Assembly (NCBI GenBank): GCA_001931875.2
Contig: MSJH02000648.1
Coordinates: 62,001-126,000 of the forward strand
Source: Byssochlamys sp. IMV 00236
Taxonomy: Eukaryota; Ascomycota; Eurotiomycetes; Eurotiales; Thermoascaceae
DNA length: 64,000 nucleotides
Direction: 5' to 3'
In this document: in pieces, positions 36,289 through 47,180 of the stretch
Numbering within the stretch: position 1 is the first letter of the stretch
Layout: every line of letters starts with the position of its first letter
Position numbers and translations under genes: made by a program
The notes under the pieces: model-generated
Databases searched by the model: none
What the model was told of the DNA's origin: nothing
Seen by the model: only the letters and a program-made list of their open reading frames with translations

Positions 36289-37875
36289 TTATGCAGTGGA
36301 AGGCCATTTCATACTATGATATTGGTGAGCCATGAATTCCTCTGGAAGGAGAGAAGGAAACGCCATATGATGATGATCACTCACCTGTTCATCCGTCTGG
36401 CAAATCAACACTCTAGGTGTCTTTGCCTTATCCTTCGAGATGTCTGTCACAGTCTGCTCTTCAGTTTCTGGCCCTTTATCGTTCTGAGCTTCGTCGATAG
36501 CGAATCCCAGACACTTGCATTGCTCTACAACTCGCTTCCTCAGAAGAGAGCTCTTCTCGCCAATTCCACCAGCGAAGACCAGCGCATCCACCTGGCCCTC
36601 GAGTTTAACGAAATAGTTGCCAACGAAGCCGCAGATGCGGTCGACGACGATGTCCAAGGCCAGTTTGTGCTGTTTGGAAGGCGGATTCTCGACGGCGATT
36701 TTGGAGAAGTCTGTTGTGCCGGTCAGGACCTTCCAGCCAGACTTTTTGTTAAGGATTTCTTCGGCCTGGGAGAACGATATGTTAGGTATTGTTGTGGTGT
36801 GCGTCTCTTGACTGCTCTAGAGACTTACAGTGCTTATATGCATTTCTCTCGTGCTTGCCGGACTGAGATTCCCTGCTTCATTGGTGTAGTGGAAGACCAG
36901 ACTGTACTGGGTCAGTATCGGTGTCTGTGTCTGGCTGATGAATATAACAGAGACGCTCACCATGGATCAACATCACCACTTCGTGTCGCGCCTGGTAGCC
37001 CTGCCAGTGGGGTAAGCCCCATCCTGAAGATTGAACAGTCAGTATAGAAAAACTCCCCTGCACGTAGAGTTCAGATAGTGTTTACGATGTGTCAATCGAT
37101 CCCCCATCCTTGATAGCACAGACGGAAGCCCCGCTCCCGATATGCATAGCGATAATGTTGGTCTTCTCGGGTGGTTTACCCAGAAATTCAGCAATCGACC
37201 GAGTGATGAAGGAATAACTGATGCCGTGGAATCCGTATTTCCGCAGACCGTTCGATCGCGCGACGTCCTGGTCGATCGGGTATGTCTTGACGTGATCCGG
37301 AAGGGTCTTGTGAAAGGCGGAATCGAAATACGTGATACTCTTGACGTTGGGAAGCTCTTTCATGCATAGTCGCACGATCTCGAGGGCCGGGAAATTGTGC
37401 CTGTAGAGAGTGATTGGAAGGTGTTAGTCACTAATTGAGTCTTTTCTTTCCGTACGTTGGAAATGCAGGGTTATCATCGAGTTTCAATTACGACGTACAA
37501 AGGCGCCAGATCCTCGATCCGCTTTAACTGACCGAAAGTCTCGTCGTTGATCTCGATCGCATCTCCGAAATCCCCTCCATGCACGATTCTATGGACTATG
37601 TAGGCGAGGTCATCTGAGCTCGCGACTTCTGACAAGTGCTCGTTCTTGAAACAGTAGTCAAGCAGGAACTTGAATGCGTCTTGCGGGGTAGACAGTTTCT
37701 CCTTGAGCTCTTCCTTGCTCTCGACGTCTCCGCGTTGATATTTGAGTTTTGGCGGCGGTGCTGTGATTCCCGATACTTGCACATTCGCGATGGTCTTTGG
37801 GGGCTTTGTCATTGTATAGAAGGTGATCTTCACGGAGGAAGACCCCGCGTTCACTGAAAGGAGTAACTTGGGCAT
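36289..37875 (-). CDS. Acetate kinase
   Basis: Six exons, complement of 37499-37875, 37086-37400, 36961-37023, 36829-36901, 36385-36765 and 36289-36339, close to 419 residues. Family motifs: the N-terminal LLSVNAGSSSVK (phosphate/Asn site), VHRIVHGGD, FHKTLPDHV, RKYGFHGISYSFI, IAMHIGSGASVCAI, GLTPLAGLPGATRSGDVDP and the C-terminal FAGGIGEKSSLLRKRV. The enzyme interconverts acetyl phosphate plus ADP and acetate plus ATP. The last intron (36340-36384) is 45 bp, a multiple of three without a stop, so retaining it would also give an open frame; splicing restores EFMAH as in the family. In fungi acetate kinase is the partner of XFP phosphoketolase, whose gene starts 405 bp away in the opposite direction. 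Confidence 0.95.
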
Positions 37876-38280
37876 TTTGGGATAATGTACTCTCAAGTCA
37901 AAATTTTCAGGTCCGCTGATATTATAGAATTAACCCTTTGTTTTTGTTTTTTTGTAGAATAATGATGTCGGGATGCCCCTTTTGAAGCAGCAGGCAATAT
38001 CCCTGTGTAGAAATTCCATGTTGTTTTCCCCGGATCTTGTCACTCCCGGGGGTTTCGCGCTGTGATGTCAGAGGTTTCATGGTGACGTCGCAGCAAAGTC
38101 GGCTGCGTTTCCGATCCTATCGTCCCTCGACGTAGAATATTTCAAAACAGTGAGTGATTCTCTATCTTCTTTGATCTGTCGGATGAGTTTTTTTGCTGTC
38201 GTTCTCCCGACAGATCTTTGGACGTTCTGGGTTTGACATCGCCGCACTTTATATAGTTCCCCACCAGTTTTACAAGCACC
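37876..38280. promoter_or_regulatory. Bidirectional promoter shared by acetate kinase and phosphoketolase
   Basis: 405 bp between the two divergent ATGs. It holds two hexamers matching the CreA consensus SYGGRG: CCCCGG (reverse of CCGGGG) at 38028-38033 and CCGGGG at 38046-38051, only 12 bp apart. Paired CreA sites are typical of glucose-repressed fungal promoters. The pathway link between the two enzymes makes joint control likely, which is inference. Confidence 0.6.
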
Positions 38281-41098
38281 ATGCCGGGGGAGATCCTCGA
38301 CAAGCCAAACCCTCCACCGTTGCCGTCTGACATCCCGGACCATGTCAACGACCTATTAGTGAGATTGGAGAAGGCCTCGCTGGAGGGATCTGCTGCAGAT
38401 GCGATTCACAAATTCAGGAGAGCAGCATGCTACCTCGCTGCTGGTAAGTGCACGTGCCACGAGTGAGGACCAAAACAGTGACTGACTACTCAACAGCGAT
38501 GATCTTCCTGCAAGATAATGTATTGCTGGAGAGAGACCTTACATTTGATGATATTAAGCCACGGCTACTTGGTAAGCAGGTCGTGAAGCTGTCATTGGCA
38601 ATTGGATGCTTGCTGACGCCCGTAAGGCCACTGGGGAACCTGCCCAGGTCTGGTCCTGGTCCATGCGCATCTGAATTACTTGATCAAGCAACATGATCTT
38701 GACATGCTATATGTGGTTGGACCTGGACATGGCGCACCCGGTCTCTTGGCCTGTCTCTGGCTCGAGGGCTCGCTAGAGAAATTCTTTCCTCAGTATTCGC
38801 GGGATACTCGAGGCCTCAAGAACTTGGTTTCGACTTTCAGTACCACAGCTGGACTTCCAAGGTGAGAATGTCGTTTGGATTGTAGAACACAATTTCTGAT
38901 TCAGTATGCAGCCATATCAATGCTGAAACGCCAGGTGCTATCCACGAAGGAGGCGAACTTGGTTACGCGTTGGCCGTTTCCTTCGGTGCGGTAATGGATA
39001 ATCCTAACCTCATCGTCACTTGCGTAGTCGGTGACGGCGAGGCCGAAACTGGTCCGACAGCTACGTAAGTCTGCTACTGCTACTGGAAGTCATAGGCCCA
39101 TACAGCTAATCAACAAATCATAGGAGCTGGCATGCATACAAGTATATCGACCCTGCTGAATCGGGAGCCGTGCTCCCCATTCTACATCTTAATGGATTCA
39201 AGATCAGCGAGCGGACTATATTTGGCTGCATGGACAATAAGGAGCTAGTCAGCTTGTTTACCGGTTATGGATATCAGGTCCGTATTGTGGAAGATCTAGA
39301 CAACATCGACGCCGATCTACAATCTTCCATGGTCTGGGCTCTCAACGAGATCCGTAAGATCCAGAAAGCAGCCCGATCAGGACAGCCGATTACGAAACCA
39401 AGATGGCCCTTGTTGATCCTGCGCACGCCAAAGGTTTGTTCACCTTGATAAACTTCGAGCATACAATTTGCTAAGCTATCTCCAGGGATGGTCTGGACCC
39501 AAGTCCATACACGGAAAGATCGTGGAGGGTTCCTTCAATGCGCACCAGGTACCTCTGCCCAAAGCAAAGAAAGATAAGGAAGAATTGCAGGCCCTGCAGA
39601 GCTGGCTTTCTTCCTACGGTGCGCGGGAGCTTTTCACTGAAAAGGGAGAGCCGATTGACGAAGTGTTGTCAATCATCCCGACCGACAACGAGAAAAAGCT
39701 GGGCCAGCGCAAAGAGGCCTATAGGGACTATAAACCAGCGGATCTACCAGACTGGAAAGACTTTGGCGTCCAGAAAGGCAGCCAAGAGAGTTCTATGAAC
39801 GTGACCGGGAAATTCCTCGACGAAGTCTTTATGAGAAACCCGCATGGTGTGAGATTGTTCTCTCCGGACGAATTGGAAAGCAACAAACTGGATGCTTGCC
39901 TGAATCGTACCTCCAGAAACATGCAATGGGACCAATTCGCGCGAGCTCGAGGTGGTCGTGTGATTGAGGTCCTTAGTGAACATTTGTGCCAAGGTTTCCT
40001 GCAAGGGTACACTCTCACTGGGCGTGTTGGACTCTTCCCTTCGTATGAGAGTTTTCTGGGTATTATTACTACGATGATGGTGCAATATAGTAAGTTTAAT
40101 AAGATGGTAAGTTCCACTCATACATCTCAAAGGTATGGCTCCTTCTGACGGTACCGATTACAGGCGAGAGAGACAACATGGCATCACGACATCGCCAGCA
40201 TCAACTATATCGAAACCAGCACGTGGACCCGACAGGAGCACAATGGATTCTCTCATCAGAACCCGTCTTTCATCGGCACAGTCTTGAAGCTGAAGCCTAG
40301 TGCAGCTCGAGTCTACCTGCCTCCCGATGCCAATACGTTCCTCTCCACCGTTCATCACTGCCTGAAGTCCAAGAACTACATCAACCTCATGGTCGGATCC
40401 AAACAACCTACGCCTGTATTTCTAAGTCCGGACGAAGCAGACAACCATTGCCGGGCGGGCGCCTCCGTCTGGAAATTCTGCAGCACAGATGAAGGCCTCA
40501 ACCCGGATGTCGTCCTCGTGGGCATTGGCACTGAGCTTACTTTCGAAGTCATTCAAGCCGCCGCTCTCCTGAGACGTCGTATACCGGAACTCCGCGTGCG
40601 CGTCATCAATGTGACGGACATCATGATTCTGGAGAATGAACGCGCTCATCCTCACGCTCTCTCGGACAGCACGTTCGATGCGCTTTTCACCCCAGACCTT
40701 CCCGTTCATTTCAACTTCCACGGCTATGCCACCGAACTGCAAGGTCTGCTATTCGGCCGTCCACATCTCGAGCGCGTCCATATCGCCGCATACATGGAAG
40801 AAGGGACGACCACGACGCCGTTCGATATGATGCTTGTGAACGAGGTATCACGGTTCCATGTTGCTAAGTTCGCAGTCACGGGAGCGTCATTCAAGAACGA
40901 GAAGGTCAGACTGCGTCAGCAAGAATTGCTAGCTGAATTGGACCATGATATTCGAGTGACGAAGAAATTCATTATTGAGAACAGGAAGGGTAAGTAAAAG
41001 CTAGCCACGCTCTAAATTCAAGTTACATTATAGAGATCACTGATATCGCTCATTTGACAGACCCGGATGACATGTACAAGATGCCTAAGTTCGACTAG
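38281..41098 (+). CDS. XFP-type phosphoketolase (xylulose-5-phosphate/fructose-6-phosphate)
   Basis: Eight exons, 38281-38443, 38497-38571, 38627-38861, 38912-39064, 39124-39433, 39486-40106, 40164-40989 and 41061-41098, join in frame to 806 residues, the usual length. Motifs: [16 protein letters not shown], the VGPGHGAPG loop, [14 protein letters not shown], the thiamine-diphosphate site [36 protein letters not shown], and the C-terminal [15 protein letters not shown] and [10 protein letters not shown]. The enzyme splits xylulose-5-P (or fructose-6-P) with phosphate into acetyl phosphate and a triose- or tetrose-phosphate. With the adjacent acetate kinase this makes acetate and ATP. The N-gap begins about 320 bp past the stop and does not affect the CDS. 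Confidence 0.96.
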
Positions 41099-41489
41099 TT
41101 AGATGAACGCGACACCTTTACTCAGCTGGTCGTTTCCCACTTCAGCCCTGCTAGATGACATCTTTTCTATTTCCATTATATTACAAAAGCAGGTTAATGA
41201 GAGACTGTATGACGAAACACGATGATTTTAGGATGACACGAGAACGCTACACATTCAGATATTAATCAATGGACATCCTCTTAGATTATCTGTTCGTTTG
41301 CTCTTATTAATATGATAAAAAATAGATTTAATTGGACTAGTACTACCTAATAAAGTGTCTACAAGTAACCAAACAAACACCCATCGCCTATCGATGATAA
41401 TCCGCATTCAACTCCNNNNNNNNNNNNNNNNNNNNNNNNNNNNNNNNNNNNNNNNNNNNNNNNNNNNAAAGAAAAAGAAAAGCAGACAT
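41099..41489. other. Intergenic region including the assembly gap
   Basis: 3' flank of phosphoketolase and of the convergent monooxygenase gene, AT-rich, with a run of Ns at 41416-41467. Nothing else seen. Confidence 0.6.
41416..41467. other. Assembly gap, 52 Ns
   Basis: Unknown bases in the submitted sequence; the true length may differ. The gap lies between the convergent 3' ends of the phosphoketolase and monooxygenase genes, in an A-rich stretch. Confidence 0.98.
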
Positions 41490-42716
41490 TCAGCTGCACG
41501 CCACTCCATTACTTCCATTGGCTTCAGCCTTGTCAGTCTCGGCCTTCCCCGTACCCCATCCTTGCATCAGTTTCTGAATCTTCACCACAAACCCAAGTGG
41601 TGCATCTGCGCGGAAGAACAACCTCTTATTATCCGCAGTACCTTCCATGGTCCTGTGGGCGCGAGGGAAGAGTGCGCTCTCATACGCAACGACAGCTGCG
41701 TCCAGGTCTGCAGGGGACCGGGTACCGTTCTTTGTGACGATCATGCGCGCCAACTCGACCGCATCGAGAAACGCCGCGTTGACGCCTTCCCCGGAGAAAG
41801 GAGTCATTAGATGCGCGGCATCACCGATGAGAGTGAACCGGGGACGGTGGTCCCATTGAAAATCTGTTGGGAGCATGTATAGCGTCCACGGACGACGGTC
41901 ATCGTCGGCGGCTTTGATCCAGCCCTGAAGGACAGGGGACCAGTCGCTGAATTCTTGCAGTAGGATGTCCTTCAGGACTGCAGTCGATGGGGTCTTGACG
42001 TGTAGATCGATCGCCCAGGTCTCTGGCTTGGTTGACCAGACATACACCCGTAAGCTCTTATCGCCTAGTCGCTGCGCCTGGATGGCCTTGCCATCCGACC
42101 AGCAGTAATAACTGCCTCGACCGACAAACGCAGCAATGGCAGGGTATCGGGCCTCGACGTCAGCGATCTTGAGTTCGAAACCCGCGACACCCGAATAGAA
42201 AGGTTTGACGTCCGTGAGGAGAGGACGGATGCTGCTGCGCCCTCCATCAGCGCCGATGATGAGATCAAAGGGCCCTTCGATTTTCCCCGTTTGGAACTCC
42301 AGGGTTCCATCCGGATTTGCAGCATGCAATGCATGATCCCACTTGATACAGTCTGAAGGAACCGAATCCAAGAGAATCCGTCGAAGATCCCGCCGGTCGA
42401 TTTCAGGTCGTGTCTCGCCCTGACGATTCTCACCACGGAAATCGAGCAGCGGAACGGCAGTCTTGTCCGCCATGACGAGATCATCACCCTCATATCGAGC
42501 GTATTTCAGAAATTCATCAAATAGCCCGGCTTCCTGCATTGCATACTGCCCGCTGCCTTCGTGTAGATCGAGAGTCCCTCCTTGACTGCGGCAATTGGCT
42601 GATTGCTCGCGCTCGTATATCGTCACAGATACCGAATTTTGAGTGAGGAGACGCGCGAGCATGAGTCCTGCTGGACCAGCGCCGATAATGGCAATTCGAG
42701 GGCCTGAGGATGTCAT
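41490..42716 (-). CDS. FAD-dependent monooxygenase (TetX-like, flavin group A)
   Basis: An intron-less ORF of 408 residues from the ATG at 42716. It shows the Rossmann fingerprint IAIIGAGPAGLMLARLL, the second dinucleotide-binding motif LIIGADGGRSSIRPLL, and the FAD-ribityl motif LIGDAAHLMTPFSGEGVNAAFLDA. These identify a class A flavoprotein monooxygenase most like the TetX-type aromatic hydroxylases found in fungi and bacteria. Such enzymes use NAD(P)H and O2 to hydroxylate aromatic or polyketide-like substrates; the substrate here is unknown. No biosynthetic cluster core is adjacent. The frame is open upstream to 42926, but the ATG beginning MTSSGPRIAIIG fits the family. Confidence 0.9.
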   Translation of the reverse strand: MTSSGPRIAIIGAGPAGLMLARLLTQNSVSVTIYEREQSANCRSQGGTLDLHEGSGQYAMQEAGLFDEFLKYARYEGDDLVMADKTAVPLLDFRGENRQGETRPEIDRRDLRRILLDSVPSDCIKWDHALHAANPDGTLEFQTGKIEGPFDLIIGADGGRSSIRPLLTDVKPFYSGVAGFELKIADVEARYPAIAAFVGRGSYYCWSDGKAIQAQRLGDKSLRVYVWSTKPETWAIDLHVKTPSTAVLKDILLQEFSDWSPVLQGWIKAADDDRRPWTLYMLPTDFQWDHRPRFTLIGDAAHLMTPFSGEGVNAAFLDAVELARMIVTKNGTRSPADLDAAVVAYESALFPRAHRTMEGTADNKRLFFRADAPLGFVVKIQKLMQGWGTGKAETDKAEANGSNGVACS

Positions 42717-43051
42717 CCTATATAATAAGTATGGAATATGGAAATATATGCATTCAACTTCTCTCTCTAGGTAGGTATCGAGAAATATTGATGAACAAGG
42801 AATTAGCAGAACCCCGCCAAAGATCTCAAGGATTGGATGGAAGAAAGGAAAGGAAATCTTTTCAGCGCAGTAATTGAGTGGGTTTTCGAATGCGAAGGAA
42901 AGAAAGAAAGCGATCTTAGGAATCAAGTTCGCATGGTCGGACCGGTATCATGGTTAATGGCTTTTCGTCAACCGTCCATGAGTATTCCATGCTGCCATGG
43001 GACGACAGTAACCGCATCTAGTAATTAGCTCGCTGCAAGCGGGAGTCGCAG
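42717..43051. other. Promoter region of the monooxygenase gene
   Basis: 335 bp between the divergent start codons of the monooxygenase and the small putative gene. Contains a GAAAGAAAG purine tract near 42895. No specific site recognised. Confidence 0.5.
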
Positions 43052-43291
43052 ATGGAGATTGTACGAGACTACTTTATCGACTTGTACCCATCGTGTCTAG
43101 ATCGTCATGTCTTGGAGGGCTGGCAAATCGCAGGCCGTAACCGCGCACTGGAATGTGAGCGAATTTCCACCCATCACGGTGGATCTTCACGCAAGCAGAA
43201 GGAAAACTGACTAGCGACAGTTCAAAGATTCGACGATAACGTCTTCTGCGAGGCCACGATCAATGGTATGGTGATTAACGATCGGAGCTAA
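43052..43291 (+). CDS. Possible tiny spliced gene, 57 residues, unrecognised
   Basis: Exon 1 at 43052-43154 (ATG, then IVRDYFIDLYPSCLDRHVLE) and exon 2 at 43221-43291 are separated by a 66-bp intron with donor GTGAGC, a CTGAC branch site 11 bp before the acceptor GCGACAG, and a frame that closes. Exon 2 reads QRFDDNVFCEATINGMVIN before a stop. A second intron (donor GTATGG at about 43265, branch GCTAAC) is possible and would open a further 50-codon stretch. The protein looks like ordinary folded sequence rather than low complexity, but no family is recognised. It may be a real small gene or a fragment of a decayed one. Confidence 0.38.
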
Positions 43292-44077
43292 CTAAGATAG
43301 CTGCTATCTTGCATGGAAGGAATGATGATGTTTCTGCGAGTGGGTATTCATTATCATTATCATTATCTTGGGAGACCATCTTCGATCCTGCCCCACACCA
43401 GTCTGGATCGGAATGTTGTAATGCTTGCGATACAGATGATGTGAGGTAAAGCTACTGTAGGTTATATTATATCAGTATACTTATTAACGAATATCCCAGA
43501 GTAAACAATAGATACCTAGTATATATATGCCTGTCAATCGGTACACCATGTTTCTTTCGGCTGTCGTCCAATAGTTCCCCAATACCTCCAAGTTCTATTC
43601 TTCTAAACAACGAGAAATCCATTATACATGTTTCTCGTTCAATTTGAACTTCTCAGGCACCAGACGATGTCTCTCTGTACGGTCTAAGCTTCAATGTGAT
43701 TAAGTTGGGTAAGTACCTGAGAATAAGCTCTGAAGTCAAGCTTTTTGACCACATGGCTGGCTGATCAGCGCTCACAGAGAGTGATAATAGCCGACGCAAT
43801 TCACTGAAAGTTATCGTGGCCGACTATCTGAGATGAAACCATACCATCAAAATTATAGGAGAGTCAAACCGTCAGGGAACCCCCCGGGTTAGAGGACTAT
43901 TATCGCAGTATGCAAACGATGACCGATCTCCAAGTCTTGACTGACAAACTCAAGTGACTAGTAATTAGATTCACGTACTACTAATGTAACTCATGTATCC
44001 AATCTAGTCGAAGGACAGGCAAGTAGGTAGAGGTAAAACAATCAATGTCGATGAGTGGGAAGAGCCTGATATCCTTT
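43292..44077. other. Non-coding stretch
   Basis: 786 bp, AT-rich with an ATTATC repeat near 43345-43365. No gene seen. Confidence 0.5.
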
Positions 44078-46460
44078 TCAAACATCCTGCATCAGAACCT
44101 CTCCCTCCTCAACATCCACCAGGCCCTGATGGACATATTGGGAAATAGCATTCTCCTTCCACCGCTCGACCCTCTCCTTCTCCAAGGCGCGTTCTCTATC
44201 CAAGGCAGTATCTTCTTCCACCATGTGGATCAGATACTCGACAACTTTCTTGGAGCAGGCTTCCAGCGCATCAGTCTTGTCTTTCACGACCTGTTTGATG
44301 GCGCCAATAGGACCGACGCGAGCTAGGAACGGGTCGTTGGGGAAAAATGCGGCAGCGCGGTACTCGCCTTCGGAGTTCTCGATAAGACGGCCGTCTGTTT
44401 GGGTGATTTCTACCTCCGGGTATTCAAGATTGAGAAGGTTGCAGCTTCCTGTATAGCCATCCCCGAAGGAGCGGGAAATCCTTGGTTAGTTATCACTCTC
44501 ATTCTGATATAAGTAGACGGGGCGCAATCATACTCTCAAGCTTCTCCCTATAAGTTTTCAAACCGCGGATTTGATCACTAATCTCAGAAGGCGTCAAGCT
44601 CCATCTGCTATTCTTAGCGCAGTTCGAAGCTGTAGGGATGTCGTGGATTCTGCGATTCAATACAGGAAGTAGGTTGGAGTTGAGTTTCGACTTCTTTTTC
44701 TTGCCAACCTTCGGAGCCGCTGCTTTTCCCTTGGGCATGATAATCTTCAAAGTCTTATGACGTTTGCTCTTGGCAGCAGCCCTGTGAGCAGCAACTAGAG
44801 AGCTAGCAGTCCCCAGTCCCGAATTTGTCTCTTGCAATGGTTCATGACATAGGAGGGCAGCGTCCTCCTGAAGGCAGCGAACGAGGGTCGAATAGAATCC
44901 CATATGGGCAGCAGCTTTCGTAGCCTCCCTTTCTGTACGATGAGACTTTGGGAGACCGAAATATGAAGTACCGTCAACTTCAACTTCATATCGGAACCCC
45001 TTGAGATGCACATACTTGGTGTACTTTGGGGGAGGCAGCTTGTTATGTTCGCAGTATTCTGTCAAAGCCGTCCGATTAGTGCTCATGCTGGATCTCCAAC
45101 AGACGAATCAAATCTTACTATTCAGAAGTCGAGTCCACCCCCAAAGAGACTCAGTTTCAGTCTCATGAGGCTCATCAGGAACAGCCCAGCTTGGATACTG
45201 CATCCTCAGCGTCTCCATAGCGTCTCGACATACGGCAAGTTTAGCTGCAGCTTGGGTGCCGCACTCTTCCTTTACCAGGGTGTGGCCATAGAGCGTCAAT
45301 TTGACACCCCATTTCCCACTGTCCTCCCTGGTAAAGTCAAAGCGCGGCGCCAGCGACGCCTGAGTGGTAAGAACACCAAAGTAGAACATAATCAGATTGG
45401 AAGGCAAGGTGTTCATGTCAAGTGACCCCAAACTCGGGCAGGCTCCAGAAGCTCTGGGGCTTGCCACAGGATCCGATTGAGCTCTCCCAGGAGCGCTGAC
45501 GTTCATTGAGGATTCAGCCCTTGCAACGCCCGGAGAGAGATGAAGACGCTGAACCTGAACCTCCAAAGGTATTTTGACATCTTCATTCTCATCCTTGATC
45601 GGAGACTCCTGGTTCTGCGCCACATATCTACCAGAGACGGAAGTCCCAGAAGGATATGCATGGCTAGCAGAAGGGGCAGGCGGAGACGCACCCAAGCTTG
45701 AGTGCCTCTGGATAGAACCAACCGCACCCTGTCCACTTGCAGAGAATCCGGCAGAGCCTGCATAGCCCTGGGGCTCTGGCGTAGGAGGTAGCGTGAATGT
45801 ACGTCCCATGGGACGCGACCACATATTAGCAGTAGGAGCATATGACGCCCCAAAGCTATTATTATAGCAACTATTCATCCCGATGGACCCAGTACCCCAG
45901 CCCGGGGGACTGGCAGAGCTAAGGGGGTACATAGCTCCTGAGTTCGTCACACTCGCAAACGGACCAGAAGAATACCCCAAAGCACTTCCAGGTCCTATAG
46001 CCATATCCTGAATCCAACTCTGACCATGACCGGCACACGCATACTGATGCTGGTTCTGATTCGCATTCGGGTTCGACGCCATAGCAAAAGCTAATGGAAC
46101 GTACGTTCTCGAATGATCAGCCAAATCAGCAGCTCCCTGGTTCTGGTTTTGGTTCTGACGATACGGCACAACGAGGGCTCTAGCAAGACTCTATCAAATT
46201 TGAAGCATGTCAGCCTGTCGATAATGAACATAGATTGGAATGCAGAGACAAGTTGGAAACTGCTCATCTAATGAAGGAAAGAAAACAGGAGGGTGGGAGA
46301 AACTCACTTCAACCTGTGGCGGAAGCGCTTGTTGATCACCAGAACCAGAACCAGAAGCAGGACCAGGATCAAGGATAGTACCGCCAACTTCTTTCTTTAT
46401 CCATTTCTCCTTCTCAGTGTGAGACTGAGGTTGAGACTCAGGCCAATTAGACTGTTGCAT
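44078..46460 (-). CDS. Double-stranded-RNA-binding-domain protein, function unknown
   Basis: Four exons, complement of 46308-46460, 45119-46190, 44534-45058 and 44078-44448, close to 706 residues. The N-terminal 250 residues are Gln/Asn/Ser/Gly/Pro-rich and probably disordered. Two dsRBD-like units follow: NLIMFYFGVL..APRFDF..GKWGVKLTLYG..GTQAAAKLAVCRDAMETL, then YCEHNKLPPPKYTKYVHLKG..FGLPKSHRTEREATKAAAHMGFYS. A Lys-rich stretch (KKKKSK) lies between these and the end. A third region (CNLLNLEYPEVEI, then ACSKKVVEYLIHMVEE) resembles another degenerate dsRBD helix. No RNase III or helicase motif is present, so it would bind rather than cut RNA. A role in RNA silencing or RNA editing is only speculation. 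Confidence 0.75.
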
Positions 46461-47180
46461 TTTGAACTAGAGACATCCAGGTAGGAGACCTGGTCCTCGT
46501 CTGCGTTAAGAGTAATGGATAGAGATGGGGGAAAGGGGCGTCACTGCGTGTCAAAGATTCTGTCAACAGCAGTGGAGGAAAAGAGTCGAGGCGGTGATAA
46601 AAAGTAGCCAGGAAGAGCATATTAACTGGACACGCAAGGGTCTAGGGGTGAATCCCTCAGTGCTGGCTTGTGCCTTCACACGCCGCCTACAGGAAGGCTT
46701 CTGCCGGACAGTAGCTGCTTCCACATAAGTAACAGGGCGGAAAGTCCCGCTCAGAGTGACATTTATCCTTAGGAAATCGATTCATCAGCTAGGTCCTGAG
46801 GGCAGTTGGATATTCCATAAGTCTTATACAATGAAAGCTGCAACTTCAACATAGAAAATACAAGTTGTCCACAGCTCATCCACACGACTGTATCCCACAG
46901 GACATACATTGTATTATCAGCCAGAGTAAGCTTGGGCGTTGCATAGCGCCGTAGATCATGCTACGAGACTCGATTCATCCTTGGTGGGGAATATTGCAGT
47001 CTTGTTTATGTTTCTATACGACCACAACACTAGAAATACAATATTTGATACTGCCACCAGGATAGCTGATCTTGGCAAGTAACAATATTCATTCTTTCAA
47101 TCAGAGACAACAAAAGCGCGGTTTGGACATTTCAACGAGTGACTGGAGAATGGCTGGCAAAATGCTATCTCCTGACAGAC
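46461..47180. other. Promoter of the dsRBD gene and 3' flank of the next gene
   Basis: 720 bp. No gene recognised; a 67-codon ORF at 46525-46728 is unremarkable. Confidence 0.5.

Noticed and set aside
36316..37047. 243-codon plus-strand ORF antisense to acetate kinase
   Set aside because: Shadow of a clearly identified gene.
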